From positions 1 to 9,339 of the forward strand of contig JAPOON010000683.1 of the NCBI GenBank assembly GCA_026713405.1: 9,339 bases of DNA. Direction: 5' to 3'. The notes under the pieces were generated by a model that saw nothing but the letters and a program-made list of their open reading frames with translations, was not told the origin of the DNA and searched no databases. This stretch comes from Gammaproteobacteria bacterium (lineage in GTDB: Bacteria > Pseudomonadota > Gammaproteobacteria > Pseudomonadales > Azotimanducaceae_A). The position numbers were made by a program, and so were the translations under genes. This document shows, piece after piece, positions 1 through 6,848 of the stretch (positions within the stretch are counted from its first letter, which is position 1; every line of letters begins with the position of its first letter).

Positions 1-1883
1 CATCCCGCGTACAAACAACGGAAGGGGGCGTCGTTTGCCACCAGGGAAACCCCGGTCAACATCGCCTCGTTCAGGTGGCCATTTTCGTCCTTGCAGAACT
101 CTCGAAGCCTTTCGGCCACGGCGTTTGCACTCCCGTCCACCCTCTCGCCGTCGACAATGAACCGGGCTCTGACCCGCTCTCTCTTCTCTGGGGGTACACG
201 GTCGCCGGCGCGAAGGAAGCTCATGCACTCCTTTGTCAGACCCGACCGGTGCCTTTCGCGGCCGGCGGTTTCGACATGGCGATCCAGTGCGGCATTCATC
301 TCGGCCCTGGCGCCGTGTGAAAGCGGAGCGCTATCGTTGCGGAAGCCCAACCTGTTCGGCGCGGGAAACGGGATGCCCAGGTTGCGCACGGTATTGACCG
401 TCCGGTCATCCGGATTGGCGTTTGCCCCGAGTACGTGCGTGGCATCCAGCGAAACGCCCGCGTGTTCGGCCGCCGCCTGTTGGAGCGTACGCATCAGCAC
501 CGCGTACTCCACCGCTGTCTTTCTGGATTCGTTTTCGTAGATGGGCTTGCCGTTCAGCTCTTCCCCGACATTCCTGAATGCCCGGTCCCATTCATCGGTG
601 CCGGGAAAACTCTCACGGTACCAGTTCACGGCTTCCCCGACGCCTCGCAGCGGGCTCGCCTGCTCCTGGAGCTGGTGGAGCACGGCCCCGGCCTGCGCTT
701 CGCCGCCCGGGGCAAGCAACAGGCGCCAGACCGATCGGTACATCCGGTCCTGGTTTTCGACGGAGATCTGGGCCCGGGATGACTCCAATGCGCGGCTGAT
801 GGCGGCGCGCAACCGGGAGAGGCTGTGTTCCAACTCCTCGGGCTGCAAGGGCCCTGCCAGTGCGTGCAGGTCGTCCTTCACTTCCCGGTAAGCCCGCCCG
901 AGCGGACGAACGAATGCGGCAGGAATGTCGTCGCGGGTCACCTGGGCACGCAACGCGGAGCGCTCCCCCTGGTCGAGGAAGTCGAGTTCATCGACTTTGG
1001 CGCAGACGCCGGCCCGTTCCTGCATGAAGCGGGTCAGCTTCTCACCCGCGAGGTTGCGCAGCGCCGTTTCGTCGTCGAATTGGTCGGCGGCGATCTCCGC
1101 AGCCACAATTGCCGTTTCGAATTGCTTGTAGCAACTGTGGGCCGCATCGGGCGTGAGGCCGTTTTCTTCGAAATTCAGCGAAGGATCCTGGCCGGCGAAT
1201 ATCTCTGCCAGCACTGAATGGGCGATCGATCCCGGGCACCGGGGGTCCAGGGCCTGCATGGCACACGCCTCCTTTGCCTGGTATGCGGCTTTGACTTCCC
1301 GTTCAGCGACTCCTGTCAGGACATCCATGGCTTGCGCTCGGGTCAGGCGTCGGGCGCCCTCCCCGCCGGACTTGTGGACGACCGCATCCCGGACAGCCGC
1401 GGCAACGTGTTTGTAGTCGACGATCCAGCCGACGGTTGGATCACCGGGATAGACCCTGTTGGCGGCTTCGGAGATCGCTGTTTTCAGCAATGGAGCCCGG
1501 GTTCCCTGACCTGTGTCCGTCAGTTGCCGGGCCAGTTTGAGGTTGTGTTCGTGGCGATCAACCTTTAACGCCCTGGCGTACGTATCGGCTCGCGTGACCT
1601 GTCGCGCCCTCAAAGGTTTGCCCCGTGCAAGGGTCCGGGCCAGTCGGGGGGTTCGCGTCACCTCACGGGTCAACTCGGCGCCGTATTCCTGGCTCAGGGC
1701 GTCGACGAAAAGACGGGAGAGTTCCCGGTTTTCGTTGCGTTTGAAGTGTGAAATCCAGCGCGCGAATCGCCCGGTACGGGTGACCACGCCCTCCCTGTCG
1801 GGTGTCATGGAGAGAACGTCGCCCCCGTTCACCTTCAGGGCGACACTAAGAAAGCTGGCTAGATCCGGGCTCTCTGTTGCCAT
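1..1883 (-). CDS. Large soluble protein of unknown function (3' end outside window)
   Basis: An open frame of 627 codons without a stop runs from ATG at 1883 to the left edge, so the C-terminus is missing. An in-frame TGA lies at 1919-1917, with no other ATG between, and AGGA sits 7 bases before the ATG; the start is therefore well supported. I do not recognise the family. The visible protein looks mostly helical and charged, with no signal peptide and no membrane segment. Residues 72-110 are strongly basic (R73, R77, R80, R83, R87, K89, R92, R94, R98, R104, K107, R110) with few acids, which could contact nucleic acid or a membrane surface. Cysteines are few and scattered (207, 216, 251, 294, 553, 597, 623). 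Three 60-base stretches I counted held 34-38 G+C, against 40-44 in samples from two neighbouring genes, and it uses TTA, CTA and ATA codons, a weak hint of different origin. A large cytosolic or secreted effector-like protein is one possibility, but that is a guess. Confidence 0.8.
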   Translation of the reverse strand, partial: MATESPDLASFLSVALKVNGGDVLSMTPDREGVVTRTGRFARWISHFKRNENRELSRLFVDALSQEYGAELTREVTRTPRLARTLARGKPLRARQVTRADTYARALKVDRHEHNLKLARQLTDTGQGTRAPLLKTAISEAANRVYPGDPTVGWIVDYKHVAAAVRDAVVHKSGGEGARRLTRAQAMDVLTGVAEREVKAAYQAKEACAMQALDPRCPGSIAHSVLAEIFAGQDPSLNFEENGLTPDAAHSCYKQFETAIVAAEIAADQFDDETALRNLAGEKLTRFMQERAGVCAKVDELDFLDQGERSALRAQVTRDDIPAAFVRPLGRAYREVKDDLHALAGPLQPEELEHSLSRLRAAISRALESSRAQISVENQDRMYRSVWRLLLAPGGEAQAGAVLHQLQEQASPLRGVGEAVNWYRESFPGTDEWDRAFRNVGEELNGKPIYENESRKTAVEYAVLMRTLQQAAAEHAGVSLDATHVLGANANPDDRTVNTVRNLGIPFPAPNRLGFRNDSAPLSHGARAEMNAALDRHVETAGRERHRSGLTKECMSFLRAGDRVPPEKRERVRARFIVDGERVDGSANAVAERLREFCKDENGHLNEAMLTGVSLVANDAPFRCLYAG

Positions 1884-2039
1884 GGGTGCATCCTGGTCTC
1901 GCGATGCGCTGTTGCCTCATGCGGCACTGCGCGAACCTTTCTTCGGCAACGCGACTCGCGATTAGTTCAGCCCTTTCGGCTGCGGTGATCCCGTTGAACC
2001 AACCGTCAGGGCCCTTCCGGCCGCCCTGCGCCGGGTTTG

Positions 2040-2068
2040 TTGACACCGGTTTGGCGGTACGGCAGGGT
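2040..2068 (+). promoter_or_regulatory. Possible promoter of the TPR gene
   Basis: A perfect -35 hexamer TTGACA stands at 2040-2045. At the ideal 17-base spacing the -10 position (2063-2068) reads CAGGGT, which matches TATAAT poorly. It lies about 25 bases before the ATG at 2093. It is listed because the -35 is exact and correctly placed; the poor -10 keeps confidence low. The rest of the 209-base divergent region 1884-2092 shows nothing else I can name. Confidence 0.3.
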
Positions 2069-2092
2069 TCGCCGCGTTGCACGATCAACCGA

Positions 2093-2839
2093 ATGATGGA
2101 AATGACGCTCAGGTCTGCATTCTTCATACCGGTTTTCGCAGCCGCCCTTTGCTTGCCGGCGAATGCTGCCGCCGGCTCGATCGAAACCGCGCAGGCGGCC
2201 TACGATAACGGACGCTTTCTCGAGGCGGCTGAGCAGGCCGAGGCGCTCGGCACTGCGCAGGGATATACGCTGGCGAACAAGTCCCTGGTGGCCTACGGCT
2301 ACTACATCGCCGACGACGATGAAAAGCAGGGCTTGTACGAGCGTGCCATGGCCCTGGGCGAGAAGGCGGTCAGCCTCGATCCGGACGATGCGGAGAGCGC
2401 GCTGCGCTGGGGCCATGCGATGGGGCGCTACACGCAGACCATCGGCAGCATCAAGGCGTTCCGCCAGGGCTATGCCGGACGGATACGCAAAGCGTTCGAG
2501 AAAGCGGTCTCCATCGATCCGGACCTGGGCGAAGCCCACATCAGCCTTGGCGCCTGGCACGTGGAAGGCATCAAGGAAGGCGGTTTCATGGCGCGCGCGA
2601 CCCTGGGGGCATCGAACAAGACCGGCGTGAAACACTACGAGCGGGGCCTGGAACTCGATCCCGAATCCAAGGTGGTGGTTTACGAATTTGCCCGGGGCCT
2701 GGTGATGCTGAACGAGCGCAAGAACCGCGCACGGGCTCGCGAAATGTACGTGCGTGCCCTCGAAATCCCCCCGTCGAATGCAGCCGACCGCCTGCTCAAC
2801 GAAAAGATCGCCAGGAAAATAGCGAAACTCGACGGTTGA
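2093..2839 (+). CDS. Secreted tetratricopeptide-repeat protein
   Basis: A 248-residue protein from ATG 2093. The N-terminus has a signal peptide: a short head with R7, a hydrophobic core at about 9-22 and a likely signal peptidase I site after ANA (23-25). It has C20, but the residues before it do not form a proper lipobox. The mature part is helical TPR-type repeat, with the repeat-end signature of small residues and D-P at about 87-98 (KAVSLDPDD), 136-147 (KAVSIDPDL) and 181-192 (GLELDPES), so at least three TPR units. TPR proteins bind other proteins, and this one should act in the periplasm or envelope; its partner is unknown. The frame stays open upstream to 1877, but that stretch lacks a signal sequence and overlaps the divergent gene, so it is rejected. 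ATG at 2093, 2096 and 2102 are all possible starts and none has a clear ribosome site. The gene stands alone, convergent with the amidase. Confidence 0.82.
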   Translation: MMEMTLRSAFFIPVFAAALCLPANAAAGSIETAQAAYDNGRFLEAAEQAEALGTAQGYTLANKSLVAYGYYIADDDEKQGLYERAMALGEKAVSLDPDDAESALRWGHAMGRYTQTIGSIKAFRQGYAGRIRKAFEKAVSIDPDLGEAHISLGAWHVEGIKEGGFMARATLGASNKTGVKHYERGLELDPESKVVVYEFARGLVMLNERKNRARAREMYVRALEIPPSNAADRLLNEKIARKIAKLDG

Positions 2840-2862
2840 CCCGCCTGGCTATTGCGTGAACC

Positions 2863-2883
2863 CTGCCGGCCCAGGCCGGGCAG
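2863..2883. terminator. Possible bidirectional terminator hairpin
   Basis: In the 59-base convergent gap between the TPR gene and the amidase, CTGCCGGCC at 2863-2871 faces GGCCGGGCAG at 2874-2883, giving a GC-rich imperfect stem with one bulged base. The position suits transcripts from both sides, but there is no T run after it on either strand, so intrinsic termination is uncertain. Confidence 0.3.
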
Positions 2884-2898
2884 TCTCTCCGCTGCGCG

Positions 2899-4356
2899 TC
2901 AGTCGACGTACTGCGGCGGCGGCGTGAAGCGGAACCCCGCTGCCTCCAACATCCGCGCCGCACCGATGGTGACCAGGTCGCCGTATTCCGGCCCCACGAT
3001 CTGTACGCCGATCGGCAGCCCCGCATCGTTCAGGCCGGTGGGAATGACGGTGGAGGGGAGGTAGCTGGCGCTGGCGAGCCCGGCCCAGAACACCTGGTCG
3101 AAATAAGGCTGCGAGGCGCCGTTGACCGTAATGGTGCGCTGGCCCATGGGCCGATGGTCGTGCCTGAAAGCGGCCGTGGACATGATCGGCATCAGCAGCA
3201 GATCGAACTCCTTGAAGAATTCGTGCCACCTCCAGCGCAGTTGCGAACGCAGTTCGTCGTTCTGTTTCCACATCTTGAACGATGCCACCTGGGCCCGGAA
3301 GACGCGCGCCGCTGCGCTGTCGTCGTTGGGGTCGAGCCTGGCGACGTGTTCGCGGAGCGTCTCGTACTCGGCGTCCGGCATGCGTGCCGCCATGGTTGCC
3401 TGCAGCAGTACCGAGTACGTCTCGTGTCCGCTGGCCGGGTCGAACTTCGGCCGGGCTTCCCCATCGACCGCCGCGCCGCCGTCCCGGAAGGCAGCGGCAA
3501 CCTTTTCCACGCGCTCGCGCACGTCAGTGTTCACGGGGACGCCCTCATCGTCGGCCCACACGGCCACCCGGAGGTCTTTCAGGGTGCGCCCGTTCAGGGC
3601 AGGCAGGTCCAGCCGGTAGCCGCGCGCCATGATCTCGTCCGGGCCGGCCATGGCCCTGACCGCGGTCTCCAGGTCTTCCGCGGAGCGCGCGAGGGGGCCG
3701 ATGACGGAGATGTCGGGCTTGCTGCGCATGTCGCCGGGCGGCGAGTGTCCCCGGATCCAGAGCAGGTTCCAGGTGGGCTTGTGGCCGAAGACGCCGCAGT
3801 AGTGGGCAGGATTGCGGATGGAACCGCCGATGTCCGAGCCGGTCTCGATGCCGGTCAGGCCCGCCGCGAGTGCTGCCGCCGAACCCCCTGATGACCCACC
3901 GGGCCCCCGGGCGTGGTCGTAGGGGTTGTTGGTGGTGCCGTAGATGTCGTTGTAGCTTTGGAAATCCGCGAGCATGAGCGGGACGTTGGTCTTGCCGAAG
4001 ATGACGACCCCCGCCTGCTTGAGCTTCTTGACCGACTCCGCGTCTTCGCGGGCGACGTTGTCTTTCCAGCCGGGGTTGCCCCAGGTGGTCGGCGTGCCGG
4101 CCAGGTTGTAGGACTCCTTGAGGGTCATCGGCACGCCGTGCAACGGGCCGAGATCGTCGCCGGCAGCGACCGCCCGGTCCGCGGCCCGGGCTTCCTCGAG
4201 GGCCTGTTCACGCACATCCACCACCAGTGCATTCAGCGCCCCGTTATGGCGGTCGACCCGATCGAGATAATGGCGCAGGACTTCTTCGCAGCCGAGTTCC
4301 CGGTTACGGATTCTGGCGGCGATGGCGGTTGCGGACAGAAAGGCGAGTTCGCTCAT
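2899..4356 (-). CDS. Amidase-signature family hydrolase
   Basis: A 485-residue, full-length member of the amidase signature family (GatA, FAAH and bacterial amidase relatives), which hydrolyse or transfer amide bonds with a Ser-cisSer-Lys triad. All three catalytic residues are visible: K80 in HGVPMTLKES, the bridging S155 in GGSSGGSAAA (153-162) and the nucleophile S179 in GSDIGGSIRNPA (173-184). The S155-S179 distance of 24 residues equals that between S217 and S241 of FAAH. No gatB or gatC lies beside it and the C-terminal half is not typical of GatA, so a free-standing amidase is more likely than the tRNA amidotransferase subunit. The substrate cannot be read from the sequence. There is no signal peptide, so it should be cytoplasmic. 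The start is fixed by an in-frame TAA at 4365-4363, three codons upstream. No clear ribosome site precedes the ATG. Confidence 0.93.
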   Translation of the reverse strand: MSELAFLSATAIAARIRNRELGCEEVLRHYLDRVDRHNGALNALVVDVREQALEEARAADRAVAAGDDLGPLHGVPMTLKESYNLAGTPTTWGNPGWKDNVAREDAESVKKLKQAGVVIFGKTNVPLMLADFQSYNDIYGTTNNPYDHARGPGGSSGGSAAALAAGLTGIETGSDIGGSIRNPAHYCGVFGHKPTWNLLWIRGHSPPGDMRSKPDISVIGPLARSAEDLETAVRAMAGPDEIMARGYRLDLPALNGRTLKDLRVAVWADDEGVPVNTDVRERVEKVAAAFRDGGAAVDGEARPKFDPASGHETYSVLLQATMAARMPDAEYETLREHVARLDPNDDSAAARVFRAQVASFKMWKQNDELRSQLRWRWHEFFKEFDLLLMPIMSTAAFRHDHRPMGQRTITVNGASQPYFDQVFWAGLASASYLPSTVIPTGLNDAGLPIGVQIVGPEYGDLVTIGAARMLEAAGFRFTPPPQYVD

Positions 4357-4361
4357 TGGGT

Positions 4362-4389
4362 GTTATCTGGGGTAGGGACGGAACGGCAA
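4362..4389 (-). promoter_or_regulatory. Weak candidate promoter giving a near-leaderless amidase mRNA
   Basis: On the minus strand TTGCCG (4389-4384) and GATAAC (4367-4362) are separated by 16 bases. Each matches four of six consensus positions. The -10 ends only 5 bases before the amidase ATG, so transcription would begin at or beside the start codon. The absence of a ribosome site before this ATG fits that, but the promoter match itself is modest. Confidence 0.22.
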
Positions 4390-4546
4390 CTAATACCCGA
4401 TCGGCTTCGACAATGCGAGTCCCGCGACCGGTGCCTGCACGCCGGATTGTCTGCCCGCGGGAATTCCGTACGGTTGTGGGCGCGGGGAGAGGCGCTGTCG
4501 CCGGCGAGCGATGCGTTGAACGGCGCCGCAGTGGCTTCGCAGCCGG

Positions 4547-4575
4547 TTGAAGCAACATCCGCCTTGGCCCATAGT
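4547..4575 (+). promoter_or_regulatory. Candidate sigma70-type promoter of the MOSC gene
   Basis: TTGAAG (4547-4552) and CATAGT (4570-4575) lie exactly 17 bases apart, each with four of six consensus bases. The -10 ends 33 bases before the ATG at 4609, which is a usual distance. Between the amidase start and this site, the rest of the 252-base divergent region shows no gene. Confidence 0.42.
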
Positions 4576-4608
4576 GCGCGTCCGTCTACCCGCTCCGAGC
4601 CCCGCCCG

Positions 4609-5157
4609 ATGAAACACCTGACCCGAGCAGAACTCGATGCAGGCCTTGCCCACATTCAGGCTTCGCCCGGCGACGGCGGCCCGGTGGAAATGCTCGTGCG
4701 CCGGCCCCGAGCCGACGAGCGGGAGATGCTCGATGCGGGCGTGCTCGACCTCGAGGAAGGGCTGGTGGGCGACAACTGGGTCACCGACAAGTACGGACTG
4801 GACCCGGGGGAACATCGCGATTCGCAGATCACCATGATGAATGCCAGGGCTGCCGCACTGGTTGCGCAGAGCCGGGAGCGCTGGGCCCTGGCGGGCGATC
4901 AACTGTATGTCGATCTCGACCTGGGCAAAGACAACCTGCCGCCGGGAACGCGGGTACAACTCGGCGAAGCCGTTATCGAGGTGACCGCGCTGCCGCACAC
5001 GGGTTGCCGGAAATTCTCCGCCCGGTTCGGCGCCGATGCGACCCGGTTCGTCAATTCGAAGCACGGCAGGCAACTGAATCTGCGCGGCATCAATGCCAGG
5101 GTGGTGGAACCCGGCACCGTTCGGGTTGGCGATATCGCCAGAAAAATCCAGCCCTGA
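4609..5157 (+). CDS. Stand-alone MOSC-domain protein
   Basis: A 182-residue protein of the MOSC superfamily, the beta-barrel domain found at the C-terminus of molybdenum-cofactor sulfurases and in small proteins such as YiiM. In known members a conserved cysteine carries or transfers sulfur or supports Moco-dependent reductive chemistry. Here the family cysteine is C133 in LPHTGCRKF, followed by FGADATRFVN (140-149) and the RGINARVVEPG motif at 159-169 that closes the barrel. GLVGDNW (51-57) and DSQITMMN (71-78) are also typical. The domain fills nearly the whole protein, so it lacks the aminotransferase-like part of full Moco sulfurases. It is probably cytoplasmic and its exact reaction is unknown. 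The frame is open far upstream (to 3913), but that part is antisense to the amidase; ATG 4609 gives the expected family N-terminus. It stands alone, convergent with the MATE gene. Confidence 0.9.
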   Translation: MKHLTRAELDAGLAHIQASPGDGGPVEMLVRRPRADEREMLDAGVLDLEEGLVGDNWVTDKYGLDPGEHRDSQITMMNARAAALVAQSRERWALAGDQLYVDLDLGKDNLPPGTRVQLGEAVIEVTALPHTGCRKFSARFGADATRFVNSKHGRQLNLRGINARVVEPGTVRVGDIARKIQP

Positions 5158-5194
5158 CCGGGCGATCCCCGCCGGACTCGCGGAAGCTGCCGTT

Positions 5195-5212
5195 CGCCTG
5201 TCTGCGCAGGCG
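5195..5212. terminator. Hairpin in the MOSC/MATE convergent gap
   Basis: CGCCTG (5195-5200) and CAGGCG (5207-5212) pair perfectly around a 6-base loop, 37 bases after the MOSC stop. There is no T run after it, so it is only a possible terminator. A 14-bp perfect palindrome follows at 5228-5241. Confidence 0.3.
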
Positions 5213-5227
5213 CACCGGATATCGTGG

Positions 5228-5241
5228 GGCCGTGCACGGCC
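5228..5241. repeat. Perfect 14-bp palindrome GGCCGTGCACGGCC
   Basis: The 14 bases equal their own reverse complement. They lie in the convergent gap between the MOSC and MATE genes, 27 bases past the MATE stop on its reading strand. This could be part of a terminator structure or a protein-binding site; in GC-rich DNA it may also be chance. Confidence 0.5.
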
Positions 5242-5249
5242 GATTTGGA

Positions 5250-5280
5250 ATTGCCGGAAGCTGGAACTCAGGCCGGCAAT
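5250..5280. repeat. Inverted repeat across the MATE stop codon
   Basis: ATTGCCGG (5250-5257) pairs exactly with CCGGCAAT (5273-5280) over a 15-base loop. The TGA of the MATE gene (5270-5268) lies in the loop. Its place at the gene end suggests a role in 3' end formation or mRNA stability, but no T tract follows on the minus strand. Confidence 0.3.
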
Positions 5281-6611
5281 GCTGGCCGCTGCCCGAAGTA
5301 GACCTGGCGAAACCAGAGGTAGCCCGCAATGCCCATGATGCAGTTGGCGGCTGCCGTGGCAATGAAGATGCCCTGGTATCCCCAGAACTGGTTGAATAAA
5401 AGCGCCAGGGGAACGTTCAGCACGAACATGCGCGTAAATGAAAGCAGGGTAGAGGGAATCGGTTTGCCGAGCGCGTTGAACGAGGCGGACACCATCATGA
5501 GTACCCCCCAGAGCCCATGGCTCCAGGGAACCAGCGCAAGATAGAATACCGCAATGGCGACCACCTCCGGATCGTCGTTGATCCAGGGCGCGACGCTGTC
5601 GCGGAACAGGAACAGGGCCGCTCCGGTCAACAAGCCCCAACCCAGGCAGAAGACGTAGCTGGCATTCATACCGCTGCGCACCCGGTCGATCCGGTTGGCG
5701 CCCCAGTTCTGGCCGACGAAGGGCCCGATGCTGCTCGACAGTGCGAACAGGGTGATGATCGCCGCGATCTCGATGCGAGAGGCCACCCCGAAGCCCGCCA
5801 CCACGATCTCACCGTGGCCGGCCAGCAGCCTGGTGATGACCGCGGCCGATACCGGCCCGATCAACTGCGTGGCCATGGCCGGTATGCCGATGTGCATGAT
5901 GCGCCGGCACGACTCGATGAACCGTTCGGCGATCGCCGTGGTGCGGATCAATCCACTCCGGTAGATGTAGTGAAACAGCACGAGCGTGGTCAGCAGCCGG
6001 GTGACCGTCATGGCCCACGCCGCTCCGGCCAGCTCGAGCCTCGGAAAACCGAACCAGCCGAAGATCAGGATCGGATCGATGGCGAGGTGCAGGGCGGAGC
6101 CTACGGTTATCACCAGGCCAGGTACGTTGGCGTTGCCGCTCGAGCGCATGATGCTGCCCGCCGTCATGGTGACGGTGAACAGCACCGCGCCGGGAAAATA
6201 GATGTCGAGGTAGCTGTGAATGAGCGGCAGCATGCGCGCCGGCGCACCGAGCGCCAGGAACACCGGGTCGATGGTCGCCCATGCGGCGATTGCCAGCAGC
6301 ACCATCACGCCGCCGGAGAGGAGGATGCTGTGCGTCCCGAGCCGCCTGACATCCTCCCAGTCGCCGCTGCCGACACCCCGGGCGATGATGGACGAGGCGC
6401 CGATGCCGATGCCAAGCGCGATGCTCGACAGGACCATGGTCAACGGAAAGGTGAACGTCATCGCCGCGACGTGCTCGATGCTCAACTGCCCGATGAACCC
6501 CATCTCCAGGGTCTGCACGAGAATCGCGGAGGTGATGCCCACGGTCATGGGCGCCGTGAGCTTGAGCAGCGATACGGGTACGGAACCTTTGGTCAGGTCT
6601 CGTTGTGACAT
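5268..6611 (-). CDS. MATE-family multidrug/toxin efflux transporter
   Basis: A 447-residue integral membrane protein with about 12 hydrophobic segments, the normal size and topology of MATE exporters, which expel cationic or aromatic compounds across the inner membrane using a Na+ or H+ gradient. The two homologous halves are visible. The first carries SSGNANVPGLV (157-167) with D179 further on; the second carries the family motif GQNWGANR (300-307). The opening DLTKGSVPVSLLKLTAPM (5-22) is the usual lead into TM1. The start is supported by GGAACACGC just before the ATG, giving a GGAA ribosome site. Which drug or metabolite it moves, and which ion drives it, cannot be told from the sequence. 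It is divergent from the HisN-type gene across a 237-base region with a hairpin and direct repeats that may control it. The long open frame on the opposite strand (5517-6608) is a codon-bias shadow. Confidence 0.93.
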   Translation of the reverse strand: MSQRDLTKGSVPVSLLKLTAPMTVGITSAILVQTLEMGFIGQLSIEHVAAMTFTFPLTMVLSSIALGIGIGASSIIARGVGSGDWEDVRRLGTHSILLSGGVMVLLAIAAWATIDPVFLALGAPARMLPLIHSYLDIYFPGAVLFTVTMTAGSIMRSSGNANVPGLVITVGSALHLAIDPILIFGWFGFPRLELAGAAWAMTVTRLLTTLVLFHYIYRSGLIRTTAIAERFIESCRRIMHIGIPAMATQLIGPVSAAVITRLLAGHGEIVVAGFGVASRIEIAAIITLFALSSSIGPFVGQNWGANRIDRVRSGMNASYVFCLGWGLLTGAALFLFRDSVAPWINDDPEVVAIAVFYLALVPWSHGLWGVLMMVSASFNALGKPIPSTLLSFTRMFVLNVPLALLFNQFWGYQGIFIATAAANCIMGIAGYLWFRQVYFGQRPALPA

Positions 6612-6674
6612 GCGTGTTCCGTTCCGCTTCCCTGCAGCTCCGTCCGGCGGCGAAAATCGTCACCTTAACGCCGG

Positions 6675-6696
6675 TGTGCCTGGGGGAACAGGCACA
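6675..6696. promoter_or_regulatory. Eight-bp-stem hairpin upstream of the MATE gene
   Basis: TGTGCCTG (6675-6682) pairs perfectly with CAGGCACA (6689-6696) around a 6-base loop GGGGAA. It lies 63 bases upstream of the MATE ATG and within the divergent region, so it could be an operator for a dimeric regulator or a structure in the MATE leader RNA. No regulator gene is adjacent. Confidence 0.4.
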
Positions 6697-6705
6697 GCCT
6701 CGATG

Positions 6706-6760
6706 TCCAACGCGAGGTGAGCCCGACGTTGAAGTGCGATTCCAACGCCAAATGAGCCCG
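6706..6760. repeat. Two imperfect 20-bp direct repeats, 35 bp apart
   Basis: The copies TCCAACGCGAGGTGAGCCCG (6706-6725) and TCCAACGCCAAATGAGCCCG (6741-6760) agree at 17 of 20 positions, with differences only at positions 9, 11 and 12. Both ends are exact, and the preceding bases CGAT are also shared apart from one inserted base. The pair sits in the MATE/HisN divergent region, which suggests tandem operator sites or a small local duplication. Confidence 0.6.
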
Positions 6761-6792
6761 TAGTCGGCCTGCCGGGGATCGTCGAGACTTTC

Positions 6793-6819
6793 GTGACACC
6801 GGGCGCCTTGAGCGATAAT
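6793..6819 (+). promoter_or_regulatory. Candidate promoter of the hisN-type gene
   Basis: GTGACA (6793-6798) and GATAAT (6814-6819) each match five of six sigma70 consensus bases, with a spacer of 15, shorter than the usual 16-18. The -10 ends 29 bases before the ATG at 6849, implying a short leader of about 23 bases. Confidence 0.42.
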
Positions 6820-6848
6820 GCCGGGATCACTCACCCGGTTGCAGGACC

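Noticed and set aside
435..1965. Several plus-strand open frames of 115-150 codons
   Set aside because: All are antisense to the intact 627-codon frame on the minus strand and have no ribosome site or family motif.
1877..2092. Upstream extension of the TPR protein
   Set aside because: It would bury the signal peptide inside the protein and overlap the start of the divergent gene; the sequence before 2093 has no repeat or domain character.
3913..4608. Upstream extension of the MOSC frame
   Set aside because: The frame is open only because it is antisense to the amidase; the MOSC family N-terminus begins at ATG 4609 and a candidate promoter lies just before it.
4390..5640. 416-codon open frame on the minus strand
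   Set aside because: It is antisense to the MOSC gene and overlaps the end of the MATE gene in another frame; no recognisable motif.
5517..6608. 363-codon open frame on the plus strand
   Set aside because: It is antisense to the MATE gene over nearly its full length; its product is rich in Arg, Asp, Gly and His without a fold, as expected from a GC-rich shadow.
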